Assembly: GCF_958295425.1 (NCBI RefSeq)
Contig: NC_081139.1
Span: forward strand, 22,511,888 to 22,575,887
Reading direction: 5' to 3'
Origin: Solea solea
Taxonomy: Eukaryota; Chordata; Actinopteri; Pleuronectiformes; Soleidae
DNA: 64,000 nucleotides
Every line of letters starts with the position of its first letter. Position 1 is the first letter of the stretch. Made by a program: the position numbers and the translations under genes. Of this stretch, positions 26,488-36,955 are shown one piece after another. The notes under the pieces were generated by a model. The model saw only the letters and a program-made list of their open reading frames with translations. It had not been told where the DNA came from and made no database searches.

Positions 26488-26770
26488 TTCTTTTTCTTTC
26501 AACATTTGACGATGTGTGTGAAGATTTATTCAACTGAAATGTAAAATGGTCCTGCAAATGTTTTTTTTGTTGTTTTTTTTAAAAGCTAATTCATTCAGTA
26601 TTTTTAATTTACACTTAATTTAAGATTTTGCTTTTGTGAATAAAGACAACAATTCCCTTAGAGGGAGAAAATATGAGAAAAATGTAAACGTTTATTTTGA
26701 TTGTCTTGTGCTTTCTGCAAAAAAAAGGTGTTTATTAAATCATAATTGCAGTTATGAGTTATTATAAGTG

Positions 26771-27452
26771 CCATGGTTCTCAAACTGTGGTGCGTGTACC
26801 ACCAGTGATACGTGAGCATCCTCTGGTGGTACTGTTCTACTGTATGGTTATGTGATCAGAGTGGAGCTGAGGAATTTATATCATTATAATTTATTTATGA
26901 CCAGAGTGCCTAGAAAATGAAACAAATAATATAATAAATTAAATAATACAAATAGAGTCACCTTATCTCTCACTACATCTTAATCTAATGTCACTGTACC
27001 AGTGTGTGAGGTATATGTGAGGAAGAGGAGGATGATGATAGAGCAAATTATCGTATTAGTAATAAATCTGCCTCCTGTTTAAGGTCCGTAGCTGACTTTG
27101 CTCAGTCCGTGTATCGTTTATTCTTTTCTTATTCAATTGAGATTCCAAAATCGGTTTGTTATTTCCTTATTCGTTTATGAATCTGATACCAAAAAACAAA
27201 TAACAGGTCATTTTTTGTACTTTCGATTTATTGCTCAGATCAAAAATAGGAAATTAAATAACGGGCCACGGAAAGATTTTTGATTTTAATATTTAATTTG
27301 TCCGATTTGTGCGAACCGGAAGTTATTGTCTACGGATTTTGCTCGACCTATTTACACCACTGTATTTCAACGTTGGTGATGATGTTGTTACACTGAGAGC
27401 TCAATATTTTCTCAGGTGGTACTTTGTGAATAACGGTTTGGGAACCATTTAT
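26771..27452 (+). mobile_element. hAT-like non-autonomous DNA transposon with a nested insertion
   Basis: The left end CATGGTTCTCAAACTGTGG and the right end, read in reverse as AAATGGTTCCCAAACCGTT, form imperfect terminal inverted repeats typical of hAT-derived elements. No transposase is encoded. A second, inverted copy of the interior lies at about 32252-32515. That copy lacks the block 27104-27337, which is therefore a later insertion (see findings). Confidence 0.6.
27104..27344. mobile_element. Small element nested inside the hAT-like element
   Basis: The block is flanked by the 7-base direct repeat TTTGCTC at 27097-27103 and 27338-27344. The related copy near 32.3 kb has a single uninterrupted TTTGCTC-equivalent site. 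The block's ends (AGTCCGT inward, TACGGA outward) hint at short inverted termini. It has no coding capacity. Confidence 0.55.
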
Positions 27453-27561
27453 GTGTATTTATGTTTGTCACTTGCAACCAGTTCTTTTGTTGTTGATTTG
27501 TCACCGACAAAAATATTTCAATGGATGAACATAATTGTATTACACCACTTATGTTTTGTGT

Positions 27562-27668
27562 AGTACTAAAAAAAGTACCAGGTACTACGTACTATCGCTA
27601 GTGGAAACACCACATAACCGTGCCATGCTGAGGTGAGGTGAGTCAAGCCGGTGGAAACACGCCAGCTA
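27562..27668 (-). repeat. Fragment of a dispersed MITE-like repeat
   Basis: Contains AGTACTAAAAAAAGTACCAGG and two GTGGAAAC blocks around GAGGTGAGGTGAGTC. It is the counterpart of the element at 36.4 kb, which starts GGCTCGACTCAATTCGGGG. Non-autonomous and noncoding. Confidence 0.5.
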
Positions 27669-27669
27669 A

Positions 27670-28830
27670 CTGTGTGCTGCAGGTGCTGAATCCACACCTC
27701 TAATGATTTTCAAAGTTCCCTTTCCGCTTGGCCAGGGCACAGGGGCCGCCTTATTTATGGAGCAAGAAAATGATTACCAAATAAAATCAGGATTCTGTCA
27801 CAGATGTTTTATATTTTTAAAGATAATGTGGCTTTTAACAAACTTCATTTACAGCTGCGCTCCTGTTACCTTTCAGACAGTGGCTTGTGTAAAAGCAGTT
27901 GAAGCTCAATACTAGAACACAAAAAAATGACAAAAATGTATTACATAAGCATGGATATATTGGATCAGTAGATGCTGCTGGAGCACTGAAACAGAATCTG
28001 GCAGTTTTTCCCATATTGATAAAGCTTTACGATGACCTCTACTGGTTAGAAATGACAAGTATTCAAGAAATGGGAAGTGCACTTGACTATTTTGAAATGC
28101 AGACTGTGACATGTATGTGTCAGAAGGAATATTTGGAAACTTCCCTGTTTACAGTTAAATTGCTGGCGATGCTATATGTGGCATCATGTTATTTCATAAA
28201 AACAGGTTTCTCCCGTTTTCGTTCCCTGCTGCTGATTCTTTCCACTGCGAGTGAATTTTCTGCACTCAAGCAGGTGAGCAGGTCTGGTAGGAGTTTCCGA
28301 GAATGACTTCCGATAATGACAGGAGTGAAGTCACTTCTAGCGAGAGTGCTCTTGAGAAAACTGATCATATCACATGATATCTCTCACTGTGCAGAACAAG
28401 ATACTGTTTCCACTTTTATAAATAAACAGCATAAAACTACACTGACATTGGTGTCAAATTTAAGAAATAGATCAATCGTTATAGTGACATATTTAATAGA
28501 GTAATTAAGGAGATTAAGAGGAACACACATAATGCAGCGCTGCAGGGTTTATGACGACACTACGGTGAATGAAAGGATTAATGAATGGCAGAGTAATTAC
28601 AAAGCATGGCAATGACAATGAAGGCGTGTTTTTGTTTTTTCCATTGACCACACGACACTTGAGGGATCATTTCCTCTTACATACAAGTTTTCCTCTCCTT
28701 CCATTCAGGTGTTGAGACATCACTTGGCACCTGCTTTACTTACAACAAACTTCCTCCTCCTGTAAAACCAATTTGTGCGCGTGTACATGGTGCAAGTGCA
28801 TGTCTGTGTGTCTGTCTGTGCAGCATCACC
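27670..28830. other. Region upstream of il20l, no gene recognised
   Basis: AT-rich sequence with open frames that show no family features. The last few hundred bases before the TATA box at 28854 are the presumed il20l promoter region. Confidence 0.45.
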
Positions 28831-28833
28831 TGG

Positions 28834-28860
28834 CGAAATCCCCCTCACTCCACTATAAAA
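28834..28860 (+). promoter_or_regulatory. il20l core promoter: TATA box and NF-kB-like site
   Basis: TATAAAA at 28854-28860 is followed about 65 bases later by a splice donor (CACACAG then GTGAGT). Ten bases upstream of the TATA box, on the minus strand, is GGGGATTTCG (28834-28843), one base away from a kappa-B consensus. A TATA-driven, inducible promoter suits a cytokine gene. The kappa-B reading is inference. Confidence 0.6.
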
Positions 28861-28884
28861 GGAGAGAGAATGGAAGCACAGAGA

Positions 28885-28927
28885 CACGACTTCCTCAGGA
28901 CTCATCCTCTGGCTAACAGACACACAG
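28885..28927 (+). other. Predicted noncoding first exon of il20l
   Basis: Transcription is expected about 30 bases after the TATA box. The exon would end at the donor after CACACAG (28927) and join the acceptor CTCCAG at 29645, which leaves 12 untranslated bases before the first ATG. The start is approximate. Confidence 0.55.
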
Positions 28928-29170
28928 GTGAGTCCACAGGTGTGCAGGGTGATGGTAACTTGACAACTCTACATGCTGTTAACACAAGGATGCTTTGGGT
29001 TTGGAAATTATAGAAAGGGTTCTGTGCGTCGAATGTAAACTGAATTGATACCTGAATTCTTTACTTAACAATATCTTATCATCAGAAAATTACTTTATTA
29101 TTATCATTATATTATTATTATTGTTATTACTATAATATTACTATTTATTAAGTTTGTAATTAAATAATCA

Positions 29171-29260
29171 ATAATATATATATATGCATTTGCATATTTA
29201 TAATGTAGATAGTATATATATATATTATAAATATGCAAATGCAGATATAAACATTTTATC
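29171..29260. repeat. Perfect 20-base inverted repeat in il20l intron 1
   Basis: Arms at 29185-29204 and 29224-29243 are exact reverse complements around a 19-base AT-rich spacer. Each arm carries an octamer motif: ATTTGCAT at 29188-29195 and ATGCAAAT at 29233-29240. Confidence 0.85.
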
Positions 29261-29657
29261 TATATAATAATACATTTTTTCATTAAACTGCCAATATTCT
29301 AGTTTGGCTGATTCTCTTTATTTTGTATGCACCAATTAATTAATTCAATTTGTGATTTTCAGACAAAAACTACAATTATGAAAATGTTGATTTACACTCT
29401 ATGAAATTTTAATATACTTTTACTGATATGCAATTAACACCACTCATTCACTGATTTATTGGGGGCAACAGTGACAGCAACAGTAGTTCAGTGACAGATG
29501 GAGCGAGTTCGTCTTTCAACTCCCCTAATCTGTAACTGGGTGAATGGGATTAAAGCAGCGTTCAAGACTAGAAAGGTGCTTTTAAATACATCATATTTAT
29601 CATTGATTTTAACACAGAATGGGATTCTGTTAGATTTGCCTCCAGGTAACCACAGTG

Positions 29658-30041
29658 ATGATGATGATGAAGATGCTGCTGGGCTGCTCCTCCCTCTGCC
29701 TGCTCCTCCTGCTCAGCTGCCTGAGTGAACCTGCGCAGAGTCTACCTCTGCGATTGTCCAGCTGCTCTGTCAATGTCCACACTGCCGAACTGTGGAAATA
29801 TCACTCCACCATACGATCAGATGTGGTGAGCCTAAGTCTCTTATCACGCACACACAAACTTTATTTTATAGCTTAGTGAGCACCTACCACACTACCACAC
29901 CCCTAACACAAACCTAAGTTTAAACATAACCTTAAAACCAGGTCTTAACCCTGAAAAGGCCTTTTAAAGTTGTGGGGACCAGAAAAATGTTCCCACAAAG
30001 ATAGTTTTGTATGTTATTACCTCAGAAAGATATAAATACAT

Positions 30042-30075
<34 letters not shown>

Positions 30076-31685
30076 GTTTGTGCAGCTGTATCCATTCATT
30101 TGGACAACCTGACTTAAGCATTATCCCTAACCCTAACCGTAACCTAAAAACGATTCAAATCTTGCCCTAAAGCCCTAAACCAGTTCCTTGGAATTGCTGC
30201 CTCATTAGGACCAGGTTTTGATCTCTTAAAACCAAGTCTTAACCCACAAAAAAAACGAGCCAAAATGTCCTCGCAAGGTCAAACTGTCCTCACAAAGACA
30301 GGTTAGAATCCAAATTTGTCCTCACAGTCTACTACAGACACATACCTCATTTAGCATCACTGACAGGTTTTAAAAACAAAAACAAATGCAGGAATATTCT
30401 TAAACAATTTATTTATGTTTTTTTTTTCCCATTTCTCAATCATGACAGATAGCAGGAGACAGTGAGATCGCAGTGAAAATTCTGGACAAATCATTGATCA
30501 AGGACGTTCAGGTGAGTCACTGTGTTTATGTTTATGTCATATATCTACGTCACAGTCAAAAAACAAAAAAAAACAATGGGTGAGAATGCAATTCAAGCAG
30601 TGACCCGTGTACCCTGTGTCTTCCTCAGGAGGGACAGATGTGCTGTTTCGTGCGTCTCCTGATGCGTTTCTACGTGGAGAGAGTGTTCGGTAACTACGCC
30701 TTATCACAGCCACAGCATCAGCGCAGCTCCAGCGCACTGGCCAATTCATTCGTCACCATCAGAAAAGATATACATAAATGTGTAAGTCGCTTTTTCCAGC
30801 GTTGGATTGTGATTTTATCACCAACAGTCATTATGTGATGATGTCATATTAATAACTGTCCTCTGCTCTGTACAGCACTGTCACTGTGCAGAAGACACAC
30901 AGAGGAAAATTGACTCCGTCCACGCTGAGTTTATCAAGGTATGTAGTACTTGTCACTGTCCTGCAATGTATTTGAAAATGTCCAAACATTGACTTTCACA
31001 CTCAAATGACCTCGGGGCCACTGAGCCTCTCTGCTAGTCTGGTCAAGCGAGAAAAAGAGAGAGCTTACAATTATGTCATGAACTATATCGCACATTTCAA
31101 AATAAAAGTGTTTGTGACCTTGAATGTACAGTCCACGTGGGATGAAATAATAGAATGTAAATAGCTTCAGTATTTAAAAAAAAGATTTAAGCTATACATG
31201 AAGCTGTTATGTTACAGCAGATTGCCAGTAGATGGCAGAATTTGTATTGTTATCTGTTAGAGCCTGGTGACAAGAGGCTCATTTTGTGTTGAAGAAATGA
31301 CTTTGATATCCAGTTTTATGTCACAAAGGAAGTTATTGAGTGAGTTTAGTATTCTTGGGTTTGATGGGTACATCAGTGAGTCGTCGGCGTATAAACAGAA
31401 CCAGACATGCTTGATTCATAACAGTCTGTCCGACCATATCAGATGTCCTGTGACAGTATGTCCAAACAGACACAGTAGATGAGCCTCCAAACCTGGTTGT
31501 TAAAAACTCAGTGTGATAGCTGCAGCTTCCATGAACCAAACAAGAGAAAACTCTCATTAAATGTATTTTTCCTTCTGTCTGAGCAGCTGCAGATAAACGA
31601 GGCAGCACAGAAGGCCATGGGAGAACTGGATGTTGTGCTGGGATGGCTGGACGGACTGGGCCAGAAAACTGAAGATTCAAGTTAA
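29658..31685 (+). CDS. il20l: IL-20 subfamily cytokine (IL-19/20/24-like)
   Basis: Secreted helical cytokine of the IL-10 family; mammalian relatives signal through IL-20R heterodimers on epithelial cells. Five coding exons with all introns in phase 0: 29658-29825, 30449-30511, 30629-30781, 30876-30938 and 31587-31685, giving 181 residues. Four successive ATGs open the frame (MMMMKMLLGCSS), followed by a leucine-rich signal peptide to about residue 27. Family marks are the cysteines in MCCFVRLLMRFYVERVF, NSFVTIRKDIHKC-HCHC, and the C-terminal helix KAMGELDVVLGWLDGL, which fits the IL-10 family signature. Human IL-20 has the same blocks in the same order. Gene order (il20l, il10, mapkapk2) supports the call. 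Which of IL-19, IL-20 or IL-24 is closest cannot be decided by eye; fish usually have one such gene. No second copy is seen here. Confidence 0.9.
29880..30340. repeat. Microsatellite-bearing repeat in il20l intron 2
   Basis: A CA run (about 30041-30073) sits between two blocks with CCCTAACCCTAACC and GTGGGGACCAG / TCCTCACAAAGACAGG motifs. Such TCCTCACAAAG blocks beside CA runs are a recurrent fish repeat, also present at 11.0 and 61.9 kb here. The telomere-like CCCTAA units are part of it. Confidence 0.6.
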
Positions 31686-32062
31686 GGAATCCTGCAGCCA
31701 GCGACGGAGCTGGAACTCTGCGCCTGACAATACTTGCAACTACTGAACTGAACTTCACGCCTGCGCCAATCTGTATTTCTCTGTTTTGTACTTGAATGAA
31801 CGTCATTTTTTTGAATTTCACTTTCATATCATATTTATAAATAACACTAAATACATGTTTTCACTATTTATATTTAGCACTCGAAAAAGAAAGATTTCAC
31901 ATTATTTTATGGTTAATATGCAAACTTTAACTGTGCTTTTAAATGATCTATTGTGTTGTTGTTCATTTATGCCTTGAGATTTTAATTTATGTCCTAAAAT
32001 TTTAAATGCACCTCTGGGATTGTCACATAAGCAATTTTGTTTTACTACACAAAGACAATAAA
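31686..32062 (+). terminator. il20l 3' UTR with ATTTA motifs and polyadenylation signal
   Basis: AATAAA at 32057-32062, about 370 bases after the stop, is followed by a T-rich stretch. At least four ATTTA pentamers occur in the UTR (for example 31832, 31866 and 31872), the hallmark of unstable cytokine mRNAs. Confidence 0.7.
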
Positions 32063-32251
32063 ATGCTTGAATCTTGAATCTTTTTCTATTCCATTTTCTG
32101 CTCCTCTGCCCTCTGAAAAAATGAAGATGAGATAAAGTCCAAGTGAAGAACTCTGATTTATTTGCATTATCTGATTGTGATATGTTACATTAGCTGTTGA
32201 AGAATGAGATCTATACCGTAGTTATATTAATTGTATTTGTATTTACTTCTC

Positions 32252-32515
32252 AACGTAACACCATTATCACCAACGTTCAAATACAGTGGTGTAAATAGGT
32301 CGAGCAAAGTCAGCTACAGGCTTTGAACAGGAGGCAGATTTATTCCCAATAATCATCCTCCTCTTCCTCACATGATACTTCACACACTGGTATAGTGACA
32401 TTAGATTAAGATGATATTATTATGTTATTTGTTGTCATTTCTTATGCACTGTGGTCAAAATCCCTCAGCTCCACTCTGATCACATACGCTGGTAAATATA
32501 GTAGAACAAGATTGC
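32252..32515 (-). mobile_element. Second copy of the hAT-like element, without the nested block
   Basis: Reverse complement of parts of 26840-27385. Shared blocks include GCCTCCTGTT, CACACTGGTATAGTGACATT and CGACCTATTTACACCACTGT. It reads straight through the site where the 27.1 kb copy is interrupted, so it records the empty state. Confidence 0.6.
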
Positions 32516-32869
32516 TGATATTGCTCCAAGTACCATGTGGCATGTGGTCATCTTTTGTATCATTATTGTTGGTGTCTGCTACTGCTACTACTAGTGTAAA
32601 ACATTTTTCTTTGTAAATGTACTGAGGTTGTGCCCAGTACCCACGTTTTTTTTCTTTTGTAAATATGCATAAATATGCCTCATCCTCAAATAAAAGAGCA
32701 AAGTGATAGTTTGCTTGATATTGTAATTGTATAGTCTTAAAAAGCATTTTGAGATTTGGGAGTAGATGCATTTATAATGGTGGTTAACATGTGCTGATAT
32801 TTTGCTTTCGTGAGAGGGAATTAATTAATCTAATGGTGAAAGTGACCAACGCAATTTGGAGTTAAAAAT

Positions 32870-33035
32870 ACTCTCAATTGTGTCATAGAGTAACACTGTG
32901 AGTGTAAGTAATGTAACTATAAAGGAGTTGAATGTTTAACACTATCAAAAGTGTAACTTTAACACTTTTATCCGTGAGAACAATATAAACACTATAAAAG
33001 TGTTCATTTTAACACTCTCCAAGTTAAATGAACAC
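32870..33035. repeat. AACACT-rich repeat
   Basis: Several GTGTAACACT / AACACTTTTA / TTAACACTC motifs in both orientations within 160 bases, resembling small palindromic fish MITEs. Noncoding. Confidence 0.4.
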
Positions 33036-33039
33036 CAAT

Positions 33040-34030
33040 GATGTTGCTGTGTGCATGATGATCAATCAATCAACCAACTGTTTATTTTGATAATGGCCTG
33101 TTTTCTCCTTTATTATCCTTCCCTATATTTAATGTGAGTGTTCATTTTCAACACAAAAAAGTGATGTGTGCTCGTTATCACCATCTAGTAGTGATGACTG
33201 AAACTGCAGATGTTGCGACACAAAAACATTGTCATTCACAGCAGCAGCTGCTCCAACACGTACTCACCGTCTATGTTTTTTTTCTTCTTTTAAATCATCT
33301 TATCTTCCTTGTGCCAATGCAGAAGTATAGAAAACCCCTTGTTAAGGATGAACAAACAAACACCGTCCGTGACACATTGTCATGTGTCAATCCTCAAAGA
33401 TGCAGTCATCCTCACCCTTAAGACAAGATAGCATAACTCCCATTCTGGGGCAAAACTGTTTCATATTAATCCGTGTACTGTATATCTGTCCACAAATAAA
33501 AAAATATCAATGTATGTTGTTTCTTTGAAGTGACGTGCATTGAAAATAAGTGGGTGGGAAACTGCACCTCGCTCACCCGATCTGGCGCCAGAAGCTTCAA
33601 GATGTGACCTTCTTCTTCTTCTGCGAAGAATAAGAGCAAAGCTCGAACATCTACGGAGCAAGAGCATTGACCTTAAAGGAGACCATGTTGAAAAATAAGC
33701 AGCAACAGTCTTTCTGAATGCATCGCCTTAATGGTGAAGTTCACAGATCAGGGTGACGGTACATGATACAGGTTTAGCTAGGATTTACTTGATGTAAGAG
33801 CTTAGACTTTATATAATAATGGGTGTGGTTTGTTTTGAAAAGTGAAGCCGAGGAAGTAGGACAGAAATAGCAGTCTGAGACTAGGTGGTGGTGTTCAGTA
33901 ACTGGTGGCCCGTGGGCCAAAACTGTCCCTCCAGCATCAGTATTCAGCCCAGCAGATGATTTCAAAAAGCTGATTTCATACAGAATTCAGAAAATTTGCC
34001 TTCTCTGTTGCTAGAATTGGCAACTAAGCA
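33040..34030. other. il20l-il10 intergenic region, first part, nothing recognised
   Basis: Unique AT-rich sequence with no supported gene. An ATCAATCAATCAA stretch near 33060 resembles a LINE tail in reverse. Confidence 0.4.
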
Positions 34031-34034
34031 CCGG

Positions 34035-34140
34035 TGGTATCTCTGTCTTAGTGGTGCGAGTCGTCTTTCAGTTTGGAAGTTGTGGGTTCAATTCCTGACT
34101 CCACTAGTCCGCATGCCGATGAATAAAGCCACGTTGTCTT
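34035..34140 (+). repeat. tRNA-derived SINE fragment
   Basis: Plus-strand order: CTTAGTGGTGCGAGTCGTC, TTTCAGTTTGGAAGTTG, GGGTTCAATTCCTGACTCC (B box), then CCGATGAATAAAGCC. Same family as the copies at 10.8 and 25.4 kb. Confidence 0.7.
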
Positions 34141-34444
34141 TGCCAGCAGATCTGTTATTTTGTTATTAAAGTTTAAACAAAGACAAACTGTATATGATAG
34201 TGTTGACGATTGGCTTGACTAAGAAACAAAGGGCCATAAGTTCACATGTTGATTAGCAAATGTACGTAAGGTGGTTTCAGTTTTCATTCGTCCGCCAAAA
34301 AAAACAGCGTGACTGTTGGGCTTTTCAGGAACACAAGTGATCAGTTGTCATGTCACTTGATGACTATCACAAGCACTCTAAAATCCACCCTCCTGTAGCT
34401 GACCTTGAGGTCACGGGAGAGCGGTGAGGTGTGGCAGCGATGAG

Positions 34445-35195
34445 CTCAGCTCTGTGCGCATGGCCGTCGCTTCCTCTATTTATATCGCCAATACCCACGT
34501 TTGATTACACATGTACGACACATGCTGACGTTGAACGGTCTGAATGTGGGTGACCTATTTAGTCTTTCTGATTGGCCTTAAATGCACAGTGAAAATGCAC
34601 AGGGTGAGGCAGAAAGTACCGCGCCACACTGATAGGGGGCAGTGCTGAGCCCCATAGGCACAATGGGTAACAGGTGCACGTCGCTGGGATCTTCTTCTAC
34701 GCAGAGGGTGTTTTTTACGGCAGAGTGACAGAGATATTCTTGGATTAGGCACATGGACGTACAATATACAGTAAATACATATAAAGGTAGGACACACATT
34801 TTAATTTTAATTTTAAAAAAGAGAGATCAGGGAGATCAGCCCAAAAAAAAACATTTACAATTAAAAAATATCAAATTTGACTATATATTTGAATATAAAT
34901 ATTATATATTATATTAAACAGTATGGAATTGATTAGAGCATAATTTAAACCCTGAGTCCTCAGAATTTAACACATTTAACCAGGAACTGGCAACAACCTC
35001 GAGGCAGTGATAGCGTTATTTTCGACATTCGTCCAAACGGTTCATAGCTGGTGAGCTTATATTTAAATTTTGACTTTAATTGAAACATTTAGTTGTTTTA
35101 AAAGCTTTTAATTATGTCAGCATGTGTAGTACATGTGTAATCAAACATGTATATTGGCGATATAAAGAGAGACAGCAATGGGCATGCGCCAACTG
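34445..35195. repeat. Fold-back structure (two inverted arms about 570 bases apart)
   Basis: The arm at about 34450-34537 (containing TATATCGCCAATACCCACG and TTTGATTACACATGTACGAC) is the near reverse complement of about 35110-35195 (TGTGTAATCAAACATGTATA and TTGGCGATATAAAGAGAGAC). The interior has no gene. It may be a fold-back or MITE-type element, or two opposed copies of one repeat. Confidence 0.65.
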
Positions 35196-35720
35196 CCTGC
35201 GTCAGTCAGTGTTTGCGGCACAGCGCCGTCGGAGCTGAGGCACAGCTTGTCACTGCCTCCCCTGACTGCACGTCACTGTGGCAGAGCTGGCAAAAAGAAG
35301 CAGAGAAAACCGTTGGCAGAGAAAGCAAAGAAGAGGAAACAAGTGTCTGACCGAGCGAGGAAGTGTCTGACCGAGCGAGGAAGTGTCTGACCGAGCGAGG
35401 AAGTGTCTGACCGAGCGAGGGGCCACACACGAGTAAACCTCGGACCGGCTATTTGAATGCCGAGAATTGAAAAAACCCAGAAGCAATGCGAAACGGATGC
35501 CGACCGGCATCAACATGGCTCCACGGCTTGTGTTGAAAACAAGTGCACATGGCCAGGAGAGGGGAAGGGAGGAGGGAGAGTCAGAGGTGAGTTGTTATGA
35601 CAGTGAGGATAAAGAGGTAGACAATGGATGGACGGATGTTTACGGTGGTGTGAAACTGTAGGGGGAGCTCTGTAGAGAAAAAGGTGAAAAATCAACCAGA
35701 TTTGCAAAGTTCCCACTGTA
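34940..35720 (-). repeat. Dispersed repeat family R1, copy C
   Basis: Reverse copy with the GAGGCAGTGATAGCG, GCAGAGCTGGCAAAAAGAAG, CATGGCTCCACGGCTTG, GACAATGGATGGACGG and GGGGGAGCTCTGTAGAG blocks. It carries a local four-fold tandem repeat at 35341-35420. It partly overlaps the right arm of the fold-back structure. Confidence 0.7.
35341..35420. repeat. Perfect tandem repeat, 4 x 20 bases
   Basis: Unit AAGTGTCTGACCGAGCGAGG, four identical copies without spacers. Other R1 copies have one version of this segment (for example ATGACCGAGCGATGGG at 12.2 kb), so it expanded here. Confidence 0.95.
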
Positions 35721-36400
35721 ACATTTGTCTGGCATACTAGTTTAGTAACTGGAAAAGGAAAGGTAGCTTACTCATGATCCAACATGCAGGCTACAACTGT
35801 GACAAGTAGTGTCACAGTCAACCTTTAAACACACTGTGCGATAACATATTACAATGCAACGTATCAGCTACAGTGTTTTGATTCACTTTAGTTTGCATGA
35901 TGCAATGGCAGCATGATGATTAGATATGCGGGTGACATCTGTTCATTTGTCTGCATCAGCAGACCCAGAGCCAAAATATATACCAATGAAACTGTGATTC
36001 ATCCACCAAATTGCAGTTTAACAGTGTTAAACAGTAAGGGAAAAAAACTGTCACAACGAGCAGCACTTGCATAAGTGCGGTTAACACCATTCCAGGTACA
36101 GATACAAACGGCCATATGTGCTCATGTGCTTACGCACTTGCACACAGCGAACACACAAAAACAAGGCGGAGAATGGAATGGGGTATGTTTTGAAAGTGTT
36201 ACACCAGAAGGAATCAAACACCGAGCACCAAAATGTACCTAGTTACTTTGTGACGCTGTTTGAACAATAATTTCATAATAACCTTTCAGCATAAATAAAA
36301 TAATTATTATAAAATAATAATCTGTGAAAGAACAAGACTGTAAGCTGCACTTTTTCGGAGATTTACTTCACAACTTATGATAGATAGATAGACACATTTT
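35720..36400. other. Intergenic, nothing recognised
   Basis: AT-rich sequence between two mobile-element remnants. No coding, RNA or repeat signature was seen. Confidence 0.4.
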
Positions 36401-36414
36401 CCATAGAGTTCTAG

Positions 36415-36955
36415 CAATACTCGGCTCGACTCAATTCGGGGTTTTTTTTTGCTTTTCCATTAGTGGTAGTACATGGTGCTGCTCTGGCGAGGTTCCAAGC
36501 AAACTGAGCCGATACTAAAATGTGATGTCAACAGACTGCTGGCCACTGATTGGTCAGAGAGTGTCGTCACTGGAAGAGTCATGAGCGCGACATCCGACTC
36601 AAAAACCAAATGAACCATGACGAACTGTAGCTCAGTTAAAAATCCTGAAAAAAATGTTCATCTCCAACATTTAGCAAAGGAAATGTCTAAAATCTCAACA
36701 TTTAATAGAGGAGTCTGGCGTATTTAGTGACAGCACTGCTGAAAGACGGCGATCGTGAGCCGAAATCAGACAGTACTGAACAATTTGGTGAACAAATCGT
36801 TCTAATGAACTGATTCTAATGGTTCAGTACACCGAAAAGAACTGCTTTGCCCGTCACTAGTTTGTGTGTTTGTGACGTTTGAGACGACGACACCGCGGTT
36901 TGTCTCAGCCCTGCTGTGAGGAGGTTCTATGAAGTAATGGAAAACAACGTCCACA
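36415..36955 (+). mobile_element. MITE-like element beginning GGCTCGACTC
   Basis: Begins TCGGCTCGACTCAATTCGGGG, followed by a T-run, TTTTCCATTAGTGG, GAGGTTCCAAGC, GCCGATACTAAAATG and GATTGGTCAGAGAGTGTCG. This order is typical of a common non-autonomous element of fish. Its distal part, TATGAAGTAATGGAAAACAA, is repeated almost exactly at 5313-5336. No transposase is present. Confidence 0.55.

Noticed and set aside
26000..28800. Search for opticin or a second IL-19/24-type gene next to prelp or il20l
   Set aside because: No leucine-rich-repeat cap or IL-10 family helix motif was found in any frame there.
35341..35420. Possible CRISPR-like repeat array
   Set aside because: The four units are head to tail with no spacers, and the genome is eukaryotic. 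It is an ordinary tandem duplication.
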